DNA of 36,707 nt, taken from contig CAYPNT010000019.1 of assembly GCA_964412235.1 (NCBI GenBank), positions 1 to 36,707 on the forward strand, written 5' to 3'. A program made the position numbers and the translations under genes. The notes beneath the pieces are model-generated. The model was not told where the DNA came from. It made no database searches and worked only from the letters and a program-made list of their open reading frames with translations. This document shows, one piece after another, positions 15,540-24,242 of this stretch (position 1 is the first letter of the stretch; each line of letters opens with the position of its first letter). The DNA comes from JAYZQT01 sp964412235 (GTDB lineage Bacteria > Pseudomonadota > Alphaproteobacteria > MPNO01 > UBA830).

Positions 15540-16607
15540 ATGAGTTTTGTTCGAAATGCATGGTATGTGGTCGCATGGGAAAGTGAGCTCAGTGATGCAC
15601 CAATTGCGCGAACAATTCTAAATGAGCCTTTGGTGATATTTCCGGTAAAGGGAGACGTCGCAGTATTAGAAGATCGATGTTGTCATCGGTCTGTACCCCT
15701 TTCTATTGGAAAACTGGTGGATGGCGGAGTTCAGTGCGCATACCACGGCTTAGAATTTAACGCGTTAGGGGAATGCATTAAGGTTCCCGGGCAGTCTACA
15801 ATTCCACCAAGTGCATCTGTGCGCACCTACCCGGTGTGCCGCCGTTATGGCTGGGTTTGGGTTTGGATGGGTGATCCCCGCATGGCGGACCCGAATAATC
15901 TTCCCGATTGGTGGTGGTTAGAAAGTCCTGAGTGGAAAACGATAGAAGGTCGCGGTGGTAAACCAATGCACCTTAAAGCGAACTATCTTTTGGTTTCAGA
16001 CAATTTGTTTGATATTTCCCATTTAACCTATGTCCATTCGTCGTCAATCGGCGCTGATTCAATCGTTGATTTTCCTCCTAAAACGGAACGATGGGAGGAC
16101 GAAAAAAGGGTCAAAATGAGCCGTGTTATATATGATCGACCAGCGGCGCCCTTCTATCAGAAAGCTGGAAATTTTGGGGGAAATGTCGACAGGTGGATAA
16201 TGACGACCTCTGACCTGCCATATTATATGGCTTCTGACGCTGGTTCGGTCGAAGTTGGGACGGGTATAACACCCGGCGGAGTAGATGAAGGCCGGGGTGT
16301 GGAAATGAAAATTATGAATTTGCCAACACCCGAAACGGATACGACAACACATTACTTTTATTCCCATTGCCGTCATTTCAAGATTGAGTCAGCAGAGTGG
16401 GACGAAATTTATCGTACGCAATTTACTCAGGTGTTTGATGAGGATTGTGTTGTTCTTGAAGCTCAACAAAGACGAATGTCGGAAACGCCTGACGCCCACC
16501 AAGTCGATATACATGCTGATGCACCCAATTTTCAAGTCAGGCGCATGGTTGATAAGATGATTGCTGCCGAACAGGCGGAACTTTCGCAGGCTCACAAAAC
16601 GTTTTAA
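15540..16607 (+). CDS. Rieske non-haem iron oxygenase, VanA-type alpha subunit
   Basis: The 355-residue protein has an N-terminal Rieske centre: C47 and H49 in RCCHR, then C66 and H69 in CAYHG. The mononuclear iron site N-x2-D-x2-H-x4-H follows at N155, D158, H161, H166, with D302 in FDEDCVVLEAQQ as the probable third ligand. The size and short catalytic domain fit the single-component-alpha group of vanillate O-demethylase (VanA) and related phthalate and dicamba oxygenases. Reductase partner VanB is not in the window. It probably demethylates or hydroxylates an aromatic or cyclic substrate. GGGAG precedes the start. It heads a plus-strand operon with CaiB, aldolase, AroE-like and FAH genes, and is divergent from the amidohydrolase. 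Confidence 0.93.
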   Translation: MSFVRNAWYVVAWESELSDAPIARTILNEPLVIFPVKGDVAVLEDRCCHRSVPLSIGKLVDGGVQCAYHGLEFNALGECIKVPGQSTIPPSASVRTYPVCRRYGWVWVWMGDPRMADPNNLPDWWWLESPEWKTIEGRGGKPMHLKANYLLVSDNLFDISHLTYVHSSSIGADSIVDFPPKTERWEDEKRVKMSRVIYDRPAAPFYQKAGNFGGNVDRWIMTTSDLPYYMASDAGSVEVGTGITPGGVDEGRGVEMKIMNLPTPETDTTTHYFYSHCRHFKIESAEWDEIYRTQFTQVFDEDCVVLEAQQRRMSETPDAHQVDIHADAPNFQVRRMVDKMIAAEQAELSQAHKTF

Positions 16608-16638
16608 AACTAATTTGTAGAACTATAGGAGATACCTA

Positions 16639-17817
16639 ATGGCGGGACCGCTGAACGGCGTTCGGGTCATAGAACTCACCACCATGATTACTGGTTCCCT
16701 GTGTGGGCAGATGCTCGGTGATATGGGCGCGGATTGTATCAAGGTGGAAAAAGTAGACGGCGGGGACATGTTTAGGTCGTGGCGTGGGGGTACCTATTCC
16801 GCCCAATTTGGCGCATATAACCGGAATAAGCGTTCGGTAACACTCGACATGCGTTCTGAACAAGGACGGGAAATCTTATTGAAACTAGTCGAGACCGCGG
16901 ACGTTTTACTCGAAAATTTTCGGCCTGGTGTGATGGACCGTCTTAACCTGTCAGTGGAAACCCTGCGAGAGAGGAACCCCAAACTGATTTATTGCTCAAT
17001 AACAGGTTTTGGAGAAGATGGGCCATACGAAAAAAGGCCTGCCTATGATGCGGTGGCGCAATCTTTGTCAGGAATAGCCAGCTTGTTTCTGGACCCATAT
17101 GATCCAAAGGTCACAGGACCTACAATTGGTGATAACATGACCGGTTACAATGCGTGCTATGGAATACTTTCCGCGCTATTTGAGCGAGAGAGAGGCGGTT
17201 CCCCACGGACGCTAAGCGTGAATATGTTGGAAAGTGCTATCGCATTTGTTCCCGACCCGTACGCAAATTTAACACAACAAAATATTGAACCAGGTCCCAC
17301 GTCCCGGGCGCAAGCATCTCAATCCCACGCGATGAAATGTGCGGATGGAAAATTGTTGGCGGTGCACTTGTCATCACCGGAGAAGTTTTGGCAAGGGGTC
17401 ACTACCGCATTTCATTTAGAACATATGCGAGATGACCCTATGTATGCTGGCAGGATGGAGCGTATAGAAAACTATTTTTCCATGACGGCCGAGTTCAAAA
17501 AGGCAGCCGCGACAAAGCCGCGTCATTACTGGTTGCCGCGGCTTGAAGAAAATGATGTGCCGTATGCACCAATTCTTAATTTGCGGGAGGTGTTTGACGA
17601 CCCTCAGGTTAAACACCTCGATACTTTTTATAATGTTACTCACCCCATTGAGGGTGAACAAACTTTTGCGCGTCGTCCCGTATATATTGATGGATCGCGT
17701 GATGACCAACCTATGATCCCCCCACCTCAACTAAGCGAACACACTGAAGAGGTGCTTTCCGAGTTAGGTTTCGATAAGGACAAAATAGCGGGTCTCCGTG
17801 AGCAGGACATAATCTGA
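16639..17817 (+). CDS. CaiB/BaiF family CoA-transferase (type III)
   Basis: A 392-residue family III CoA-transferase. The N-terminus GPLNGVRVIELTTMITGSLCGQMLGDMGADCIKVE contains the family fold motif, GAYNRNKRSVTLDMR follows, and the expected catalytic aspartate is D165 in PTIGDNMTGY (D169 in carnitine CaiB). These enzymes move CoA between carboxylic acids without ATP, through an aspartyl-CoA thioester. TAGGAGA lies before the ATG, 31 nt after the Rieske gene. With a citryl-CoA-lyase-like gene downstream it may supply the CoA ester that is then cleaved. The acid substrate is unknown. Confidence 0.93.
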   Translation: MAGPLNGVRVIELTTMITGSLCGQMLGDMGADCIKVEKVDGGDMFRSWRGGTYSAQFGAYNRNKRSVTLDMRSEQGREILLKLVETADVLLENFRPGVMDRLNLSVETLRERNPKLIYCSITGFGEDGPYEKRPAYDAVAQSLSGIASLFLDPYDPKVTGPTIGDNMTGYNACYGILSALFERERGGSPRTLSVNMLESAIAFVPDPYANLTQQNIEPGPTSRAQASQSHAMKCADGKLLAVHLSSPEKFWQGVTTAFHLEHMRDDPMYAGRMERIENYFSMTAEFKKAAATKPRHYWLPRLEENDVPYAPILNLREVFDDPQVKHLDTFYNVTHPIEGEQTFARRPVYIDGSRDDQPMIPPPQLSEHTEEVLSELGFDKDKIAGLREQDII

Positions 17818-17835
17818 CGACCGAAGGGGAAGGAC

Positions 17836-18519
17836 ATGACCGATTTGTCGGGCCATAAGGCTGAAATCGTCAAATGCATTCGAATGCTCGAGCAGTCTGG
17901 TATTGTTGATTACAACGGGCATGCAAGTATTCGGCTTGGTGACAATTCGATGCTTATTAATGTTGGTTCATGCCAACGGAGTAGTCTCACCCCTGATGAT
18001 ATCTGCAACATTGATTTCGACGGCAATCTGATAGAAGGAAAGGGACGTCCACCGCTTGAGTTTCATCTCCATGCAGGAATTTATAAAGTTCGTCCCGATG
18101 TGAACGCTGTAATTCATGCCCATCCAAACTGGTCAACGATCTTAACCACAGCCGGCAAAGACTATTTACCCGTGTATGCACAGGGCTCCTTGGTACATCC
18201 ATTGCCTATCCTAGAGTCACCTAATTCTATTAATAACGAAGGAATGGCGAAAAAACTGACTGATGTTCTTGGTGATCGACCGGCAGCCTTAATGAAAGCG
18301 CATGGAGCAGTGACGGTGGGAACCGGTATAGTAGACGCATTCGTGTTGCTTACTTATTTAGAGGATAACGCTTATAGGCAATATATGTCGACGCAAATTG
18401 GAAATCCTTATTGTTTTACCGAGGATGAAATAGTGGCGAGTAAAGAAAAACTTTGGAACTCGAATCTGTTTCGTCGTACCTGGGATCATTTCGCTGCCAA
18501 ACTAGGCCGGGAGTTCTAG
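17836..18519 (+). CDS. Class II aldolase/adducin family protein
   Basis: The 227-residue protein belongs to the family of fuculose-phosphate aldolase and ribulose-5-phosphate epimerase. Zinc ligands are H94 and H96 (VIHAHP) and H156 (KAHG); the catalytic acid is E75 in PPLEFHLH. Positions match L-fuculose-1-phosphate aldolase almost exactly. The lack of a recognisable phosphate-binding pattern and the aromatic setting suggest a non-phosphorylated oxo-acid or hydroxy-acid substrate, as in decarboxylases or aldolases of this fold. GGGGAAGGA precedes the ATG. Its TAG overlaps the GTG start of the next gene by one base, so the two are translationally coupled. Confidence 0.9.
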   Translation: MTDLSGHKAEIVKCIRMLEQSGIVDYNGHASIRLGDNSMLINVGSCQRSSLTPDDICNIDFDGNLIEGKGRPPLEFHLHAGIYKVRPDVNAVIHAHPNWSTILTTAGKDYLPVYAQGSLVHPLPILESPNSINNEGMAKKLTDVLGDRPAALMKAHGAVTVGTGIVDAFVLLTYLEDNAYRQYMSTQIGNPYCFTEDEIVASKEKLWNSNLFRRTWDHFAAKLGREF

Positions 18520-19364
18520 TGGGCGGATCCTACAGGCTTGCTGGAGTTATGGGTTGGCCCGTGAAGCACTCTCGGTCACCATTAATGCATAATTACTGGA
18601 TGCGGCAACAGGGAGTGGAGGGGAGATATATCCCTCTTGCTATAGAGCCAGAGGGTCTAGAGGACGCTCTCCGGGCGCTGCCCGCGCTTGGCTTCTCTGG
18701 TTGCAATCTTACAATTCCTCATAAACTCGGTGCTATGTCGGTAGTGGACGAGGTGGATGAAGTTGGACAAAAAATCGGCGCTATAAGCTGCGTTGTTGTC
18801 CGAGAAGATGGATCCCTTTTTGGCACAAATAATGATTGGCTTGGTTTTTTGGGTAATCTCAAAGAGGCCCATCCGGCGTGGCGGGGCGATGAAGGACCCA
18901 CTGCAGTAATCGGTGCCGGTGGAGGTAGCCGTGCCGTCTGTTATGCTCTCTTGGATGCTGGAGCCACCGAAATTCGCTTGGTCAATCGAACGAGCGAGGA
19001 GCCTAAAGCGATTGCTCGCGATCTCGGTGGGCCAATCAAAGTTTATGATTGGGAGGATCGACATGACATACTTGATGGAGTTGTCGTCGCTGTGAATGCA
19101 ACTAGCCAGGGTATGGACGGAGAGCCGGCACTGGATATAAAATTCACGCGTCTCCCGGCTTCTGCGCTCGTGATAGACATAATCTATACCCCATTAGAAA
19201 CGCCGTTCCTCTCTATGGCTCGTACGCGCGGAAACACCACCTTGAACGGACTTGGGATGCTTCTTCACCAGGGCCCTCCAGCTTGGGAACGTTGGTTTGA
19301 CCTCAAACCATTGGTTACCAGTGAACTGCGCGACATACTTGAACGTAGTATTGCGTCGGGCTGA
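18519..19364 (+). CDS. Shikimate dehydrogenase-like (AroE-family) protein
   Basis: The 281-residue protein has the AroE layout: SRS at 18-20 in KHSRSPLMHN, catalytic K69 in TIPHK, D106, the dinucleotide loop GAGGGSRAV (132-140), NATSQGM, and DIIYTPLETPFL followed by GLGMLLHQ. Two substrate-site positions differ from standard AroE. The asparagine of GAxNTV is S90 (GAISCVV), and TNTD reads TNND at 103-106. Start is GTG 18519 overlapping the aldolase stop (TAGTG), with GGGAG upstream; the in-frame ATG at 18453 lies inside the aldolase gene. It is likely a catabolic quinate/shikimate dehydrogenase relative or one with a different hydroxy acid, not the biosynthetic enzyme. Confidence 0.85.
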   Translation: MGGSYRLAGVMGWPVKHSRSPLMHNYWMRQQGVEGRYIPLAIEPEGLEDALRALPALGFSGCNLTIPHKLGAMSVVDEVDEVGQKIGAISCVVVREDGSLFGTNNDWLGFLGNLKEAHPAWRGDEGPTAVIGAGGGSRAVCYALLDAGATEIRLVNRTSEEPKAIARDLGGPIKVYDWEDRHDILDGVVVAVNATSQGMDGEPALDIKFTRLPASALVIDIIYTPLETPFLSMARTRGNTTLNGLGMLLHQGPPAWERWFDLKPLVTSELRDILERSIASG

Positions 19365-19414
19365 GCAATCTATATTCTAGGATCTCAGTCCTGATCCATC
19401 TTAGGGTGTATACT

Positions 19415-20329
19415 GTGAAAATTGTCTCTTACCGTCACAAAAACTCCTCAGGTGTCGGGGTTATCTATGACGAGAATAATCTAATTTCGCTGAAAAGTGT
19501 CGCACCCGAATTACCTGCGACACTTAGAGGTATTTTAGAAATAGACCCTGACCTCGAACTTGTGCAAAAGGCTATAAAAGATAAAAACCCCGACGTCTCG
19601 TTGACGGAGGTTACCTTTGAACCTGTTATTCCCGAGCCACACGCCACATGGGCCTTGGCCTTAAATTACAAGCTTCACATAGAAGAAACTGGTTTAACAA
19701 CCTCCCGAGAATTTCCTCAAGTTTTTATGCGGATGCCTATTTCTCAGGTTGGGCATCAGGAGCAGCTTTGGGCGCCGGTAATCGACATAGCAGAAGCCTA
19801 CGATTACGAGGGCGAGCTGGCTGTCATAATTGGTAAACCCGGACGTCACATAAAGCGCGAAAACGCATTTGATCATATTGCCGGTTATTCTTGCTACAAC
19901 GAGGGCTCAGTCCGTGAATACCAAAGCCAAAATAGACAGTTTGGATTAGGTAAAAACTTTGAAAGGTCGGGTAGTTTTGGTCCTTGGTTAGTTACGAAGG
20001 ATGAGTTTGGTGATCCCGCATCCCGCAAATTGGTAACGCGTTTAAACGGCATCGAACGGCAAAATGCGGAGATTTCGGGAATGTTGTTCGATGTACCACA
20101 GCTCGTCTCATACCTGTCGGAGGGTTACACACTTCAGCCCGGTGACGTAATCGTTACTGGCTCACCGGGGGCGTTACCGTTGCGCCCCGGGGAAAAACCT
20201 GAAAAACCGCGTGGACCAGTCGTTGTTGAAGGACAACTTCACATGCGAGCGGGTGACGTTTGCGAAGTCGAAATTGATGGCATAGGGGTGCTTTCAAACG
20301 AGGTGATTACCGACCCTACTGCCCGTTAG
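19415..20329 (+). CDS. Fumarylacetoacetate hydrolase (FAH) family protein
   Basis: A 304-residue FAH-fold protein. Family features are NYKLHIEE (the NYxxHxxE motif), the divalent-metal set in YDYEGELAVIIGK, SCYNEGSVREYQ, GSFGPWLV, and GDVIVTGSPGA. An unusual proline-rich loop (GALPLRPGEKPEKPRGP) replaces the common TPSGVG stretch, so the mouth of the active site may differ. Members hydrolyse C-C bonds of acylpyruvates or isomerise and decarboxylate oxo-acids. GTG at 19415 is chosen because TTAGGG lies about 9 nt upstream and MKIVSY is a common start; GTG 19406 would add three residues. It is the last gene of the Rieske-headed plus-strand run. Confidence 0.88.
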   Translation: MKIVSYRHKNSSGVGVIYDENNLISLKSVAPELPATLRGILEIDPDLELVQKAIKDKNPDVSLTEVTFEPVIPEPHATWALALNYKLHIEETGLTTSREFPQVFMRMPISQVGHQEQLWAPVIDIAEAYDYEGELAVIIGKPGRHIKRENAFDHIAGYSCYNEGSVREYQSQNRQFGLGKNFERSGSFGPWLVTKDEFGDPASRKLVTRLNGIERQNAEISGMLFDVPQLVSYLSEGYTLQPGDVIVTGSPGALPLRPGEKPEKPRGPVVVEGQLHMRAGDVCEVEIDGIGVLSNEVITDPTAR

Positions 20330-20368
20330 TTGCGAGTTAACTGTTTTTCCAGATTATAAACTGTGCCT

Positions 20369-21133
20369 TTACTCTGGATCTCGGTATTCAATGTTGTTTA
20401 TGAAATCGACGACTGCCGGCGCGATCGGGTTTTTCATTTCTTCGTAGATGTGTCCAATTAGCCCAGCCGCACGTCCGACTGCTGCGACTGAACGCATTAC
20501 TTCAACTGGAAAATCAATCTCATTAAGTATTGCGCCCAGTGCGCCCGTAATGTTTAACGTAAGAGGTTTACCGCGTGCTTTCTCTATTTGTTCGCCGAGT
20601 GTTTTTGCTAGCTCAATGAATTTTCCATCCACGCCGCCCTCAAGTGCGATTTGAAACATACGGTCCGCTCGTGGGTCGGTGGGAAAGTAATAGGGATGTC
20701 CATATCCAGGAATGAATTTTTTTTGCTCCCGAAACCGTTTTACGACGCCTTCAGCCCACTCGCTTTTATCACCTTCATAGTTTGCACCTTCTTGGTATAT
20801 TGCGCCCGCACCAGCCATAGTCCCTGCGAATTTATTACCAACCATCATGGCACCCGCTATCATCGGCATCTGGACATCTTCCGGAAGTGAGTCATGGACC
20901 ATCCGGGCAACGAGGGCCGTGGGCGTAATCCCGTGGTCCATGAGGATCACCATGCAGGCGTCAAAAGTTCGTGTGTAATTTGAAGGAAGTTCACGACCGG
21001 TGACTAGAAGATAAAACGTCTCAGAAAAGCTTTTCTCGCCAAGTACTTCGCTTAACACATCGCGCCCACGCATTAAGAACCTTTCGGTGTCTGAGGTTGG
21101 CGTACCAATTTGTGTATAGGGCTTGTCTGGCAT
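20369..21133 (-). CDS. Citryl-CoA lyase-like protein (short citrate synthase family)
   Basis: At 254 residues this is the short, catalytic-domain form of the citrate synthase family, usually annotated citryl-CoA lyase. MDHGIT and PGYGHPYY carry the two histidines that in citrate synthase bind the oxaloacetate/acetyl moieties. GLIGHIYEE replaces the usual C-terminal H-x-E/D segment. Such proteins cleave or form citryl-CoA-like esters; a related substrate such as a hydroxy-acyl-CoA is possible. The strong Shine-Dalgarno AAAGGAGA precedes the ATG. It runs convergent to the Rieske operon and divergent from the TRAP DctP gene. A CaiB CoA-transferase encoded 3 kb away could provide its CoA ester. 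Confidence 0.87.
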   Translation of the reverse strand: MPDKPYTQIGTPTSDTERFLMRGRDVLSEVLGEKSFSETFYLLVTGRELPSNYTRTFDACMVILMDHGITPTALVARMVHDSLPEDVQMPMIAGAMMVGNKFAGTMAGAGAIYQEGANYEGDKSEWAEGVVKRFREQKKFIPGYGHPYYFPTDPRADRMFQIALEGGVDGKFIELAKTLGEQIEKARGKPLTLNITGALGAILNEIDFPVEVMRSVAAVGRAAGLIGHIYEEMKNPIAPAVVDFINNIEYRDPE

Positions 21134-21303
21134 CTTTGTCTCCTTTAGTAAAATGAACCGGGCTTGCTGTTTTGCTCATAACTCCGACGGCTTCTTCGCA
21201 CAAGATGTAAAGTCACGGACTTGTGAAAGTGAAATAAAGATGCTCTATTTTCAATCTGCAAGTCGTGCTGCTGATATTGACGTTCAAAATAGGGAGAACT
21301 TAC
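21134..21303. promoter_or_regulatory. Divergent intergenic region with nested dyads
   Basis: The 170 nt separate the minus-strand lyase start and the TRAP DctP start. It contains AAGTC-ACG-GACTT at 21210-21222 and, sharing the right half, CACAAG (21199-21204) against CTTGTG (21220-21225). Such dyads may be an operator for a regulator controlling both directions. The Shine-Dalgarno AGGGAGA at 21291-21297 serves DctP. No small gene was found. Confidence 0.4.
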
Positions 21304-22284
21304 ATGAAAAGACTTTTAATCGGGGCGGGCGCCGCAATAGCTCTCACCGCTACGTCGGTGGGAATGTCTTCCGCGACAAACCTAAAATTATTGACAAGTT
21401 GGAATAAAGATAACTGGCCAACCTACGCCGTACTTGACCAGTTCCATAAAAACGTTGAGGCGAGTGGTAAAGTCAAGCTGACGATCTCGGGTAAAGAAGT
21501 AGTGCCGCCGTTTGAGCAGCTTCAGCCGGTATCTTCTGGGGTTTTTGACATGCTATTTAGTCACGGTATTTATCACGCGGGCAGTAAGGGACTGGCCTTT
21601 ACTTTTGATGCTATTGACAATGGTGCGGCAAAGCGCCGGGCGTCGGGTATCATCGAGTATCTCGATAAATACTACCAAAAGCACAATAATCTTAAGGTGC
21701 TAGGCATCGCGGCTGCCAGTAACCAGGGCTACCACATGTTCCTTAAAAAACCGCTATCTGCTGCGGGTGATGTTAAGGGTCGCAAAATACGTGGAACTTT
21801 AAGCTATCACGGAGTTATTAGGTTGCTTGGTGGTTCACCGGTTGTGTTGCCGGGTGGGCAAATATATACGGCGCTCGAGAAGGGCGTTGTCGATGGCGCT
21901 TGCTGGCCGGCGGCCGGGATGCTGTCGATGAAGCACTATGAGGTAGCAAAGTTCAAAGTGCGGCCAACGTGGGGCACCAGTAATTTAGGTTTTTGGATGA
22001 ACCTAGATAAGTGGAATAAGCTCTCAAAAGGTGACCAGAAGATCTTGATTGCCGCTGCCAAGAAAACAGAAGTGGAAATGCCGGCTATTGGTGACAAAAT
22101 TCTTGCCGACGAAACCAAAGAGCTAGAAAAGTTTGGTGTGAAGGTTACGCAATTGTCTGCGGCCAAGCATGCTGAGGTAAAGAAGATATGGGCCTCAAGT
22201 ATGTGGAATATTGCGCAGAAATGTTGTTCGGACGGAGCCAACGATATCCGTGCGCTTGCTAAGAAGGCAGGGCTGACAAACTAA
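21304..22284 (+). CDS. TRAP transporter solute-binding protein (DctP family)
   Basis: A 326-residue periplasmic protein. The signal peptide has KR followed by a hydrophobic core (LLIGAGAAIALTATSVG) and a likely cleavage after SSA near residue 24. The mature protein begins with LKLLTSWNKDNWPT, and KGRKIRGT carries the arginine that usually binds the substrate carboxylate. ALEKGVVDGACW is the DctP hinge helix motif. Start ATG 21304 has AGGGAGA six bases upstream; an in-frame start at 21265 would spoil the signal peptide. It heads the DctP-DctQ-DctM operon and brings an organic acid or related ligand into the cell for the adjacent pathway. Confidence 0.93.
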   Translation: MKRLLIGAGAAIALTATSVGMSSATNLKLLTSWNKDNWPTYAVLDQFHKNVEASGKVKLTISGKEVVPPFEQLQPVSSGVFDMLFSHGIYHAGSKGLAFTFDAIDNGAAKRRASGIIEYLDKYYQKHNNLKVLGIAAASNQGYHMFLKKPLSAAGDVKGRKIRGTLSYHGVIRLLGGSPVVLPGGQIYTALEKGVVDGACWPAAGMLSMKHYEVAKFKVRPTWGTSNLGFWMNLDKWNKLSKGDQKILIAAAKKTEVEMPAIGDKILADETKELEKFGVKVTQLSAAKHAEVKKIWASSMWNIAQKCCSDGANDIRALAKKAGLTN

Positions 22285-22321
22285 CTTAGTGGTAAACTAG
22301 AAAAAGATAGCGAGGCAGGGT

Positions 22322-22831
22322 GTGGTCAGAGCGTTACTATGGCTTCATGACAAGTTAACGGATGTTGGATTCCAACTCGGTAAACTCTGTCTCGCTATAA
22401 TACTTTTTGCGTATTCTTTTGAGGTTATTTCACGTTACTTCTTTAGCGCGCCAACCTGGTGGGCTGACGAGGCGGTATCATATTCTTTGTGCATAGGTTG
22501 TTTTCTGATGATGCCCCATGTAACGCGCGAGAAGGGACATGTTGCTGTCACCTTTTTGATTGATTTGCTTCCAGCAAGGAAAGCGAAAGTTGCGTATTGG
22601 TTTATTTATCTCATGTGTTTTGTGGCGTGTGCGCTCGCAACTTGGATCAATCTAGATGAAAACATTCGTCAAGTCGTTAAAGATGTTCACATGATGAAGG
22701 TGAAACCATTTCCAAAGTATTATATTTCAGTCTTTCTGACATTTGGTTTTGGGATGTCGGCCATCCACTTTTTGCGTTTTCTTGATTATCGAAAATTGGA
22801 TATTGAGAACAAGGGAGAGGATTTCGGGTAA
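22322..22831 (+). CDS. TRAP transporter small permease (DctQ family)
   Basis: The 169-residue protein has four hydrophobic segments with the DctQ signature: RYFFSAPTWWADEAVSYSLCI then REKGHVAVTFL. GTG at 22322 is supported by GAGG about 6 nt upstream. It is of normal length for the family, unlike the longer DctQ at 8190. It ends with TAA overlapping the ATG of DctM by one base (TAATG), which makes translational coupling very likely. It forms the inner-membrane channel with DctM. Confidence 0.9.
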   Translation: MVRALLWLHDKLTDVGFQLGKLCLAIILFAYSFEVISRYFFSAPTWWADEAVSYSLCIGCFLMMPHVTREKGHVAVTFLIDLLPARKAKVAYWFIYLMCFVACALATWINLDENIRQVVKDVHMMKVKPFPKYYISVFLTFGFGMSAIHFLRFLDYRKLDIENKGEDFG

Positions 22832-24141
22832 TGGAGTGGTGGGTAATACTTGCAGTGGGACTGACACTTCTGCTCGCCGCCTTTATGACCGGCGCGCCGA
22901 TTTTTGTTGCTTTTCTGTTAATTAACATTGCAGGCGTTTTAATACTACTAGGTCAACCAGGGTTTGGACTGGTCGCTAATTCGATCTTTGAGACAACCAA
23001 TATCGCCGCGCTGTCAGCCGTGCCGTTATTTATTTTAATGGGAGAATTGTTATTTAGGTCAGGTTCGATCGATATCCTATTTGATTCAGTAGATAAGTTA
23101 GTGGGCAAAGTGAAGGGGCGCCAATACGTTCTGTGCATCGCACTTTCGACGATATTTGGTGCGTTGTCTGGAGCGGCGATGGGGGTTGCCGCCATGATGG
23201 CTCGCACCCTTTTCCCCGGTATGTTGGATCGCGGTTACGATCCTCGAATGTCAACAGGGGCCATACTGGCGGGAGCATCATTAGCTCCGATTATTCCTCC
23301 AAGTGTACTAGTGATTATTATTGGTACGCTTGCCAATGTGTCGATTGCTGGGTTGTTGATTGCCGGGATTCTCCCCGGTTTGATGTTGTCCGGTATGTTT
23401 CTTGTTTACACGCTGACACGCGTGCGAATGAACCCCAAGCTGGCGAATGAGGATGCTTCGACGTCTACCGGGGTTGTTACTTTGAAGGAAAAGGTCTTCG
23501 CGGTTCTGCGGGTTTCTCCGTTCGCGCTTATTATATTTTGTGTAATGGGGTTTATTCTTTTGGGCGTAGCGACGCCCTCTGAATCTGCGGCAACGGGTGT
23601 CCTGGGAGCTCTTGCGACTGCGGCTTACTATCGCAAGTTAAACTTAAAAATGTTTACGGAATCGCTTGCATCGGCGGCGTTTATCACAAGCATGATCCTC
23701 GTCATAATGGCAAGTTCAAAAATGTTTAGCCAACTTCTCGCATTTACAGGCTCGACCAGAGAACTTACCAACGTGGTGGCTGGTCTGGACCTTTCGGCTT
23801 ATGTGATGCTCTTCATAATGATGTTGATCCCATTCATCCTCTGTATGTTTATTGATCAGATCGCTTTGATGCTCGTAGTGATCCCCATTTATCAGCCACT
23901 CATCAAATCTCTCGAGTTTGACCCAATTTGGTTTTGGTTGTTGATGTTGTTGAATGTCACGGTGGGGGGAATAACACCCCCGTTCGGGTATACGATATTT
24001 GCGTTCAAAGGGGCGACAAATAGAGTAACATTGCAGCAGGTGTTTAGTGCCACCTGGCCCTTCGTTTTAATATTTTTAGTGGGTATGCTTGTAATCGCAT
24101 CCTTCCCGCCTATTGCGACGTTCTTACCGGGACTGCTTTAA
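22831..24141 (+). CDS. TRAP transporter large permease (DctM family)
   Basis: A 436-residue polytopic DctM protein. Landmarks are LSAVPLFILMGELLFRSG, SGAAMGVAAMMAR, the PPSVLVIIIG loop, TPSESAATGVLGALAT and VTVGGITPPFGYTIFAF. It couples sodium to import of the ligand captured by the DctP of the same operon. The start overlaps the DctQ stop by one base. It is only distantly like the DctM at 8879-10153, so the two TRAP systems probably were acquired separately, not duplicated locally. Confidence 0.94.
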   Translation: MEWWVILAVGLTLLLAAFMTGAPIFVAFLLINIAGVLILLGQPGFGLVANSIFETTNIAALSAVPLFILMGELLFRSGSIDILFDSVDKLVGKVKGRQYVLCIALSTIFGALSGAAMGVAAMMARTLFPGMLDRGYDPRMSTGAILAGASLAPIIPPSVLVIIIGTLANVSIAGLLIAGILPGLMLSGMFLVYTLTRVRMNPKLANEDASTSTGVVTLKEKVFAVLRVSPFALIIFCVMGFILLGVATPSESAATGVLGALATAAYYRKLNLKMFTESLASAAFITSMILVIMASSKMFSQLLAFTGSTRELTNVVAGLDLSAYVMLFIMMLIPFILCMFIDQIALMLVVIPIYQPLIKSLEFDPIWFWLLMLLNVTVGGITPPFGYTIFAFKGATNRVTLQQVFSATWPFVLIFLVGMLVIASFPPIATFLPGLL

Positions 24142-24242
24142 TACTTAGTCGACTGAACAACGTATTTATTTTATGTTCTTTTGTTACAAACCTGTTTCTA
24201 TGTAGAATAGAGTAGGTAAAGTTATGTCAAAGGGCGTGTACC

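Noticed and set aside
18453..18518. Upstream ATG for the AroE-like gene
   Set aside because: It lies within the aldolase gene; the first 22 residues are unlike AroE, and GTG 18519 has a ribosome site and the AroE N-terminal motif.
19383..19398. GGATC...GATCC inverted repeat before the FAH gene
   Set aside because: Five base pairs only, no T tract; not distinguishable from chance.
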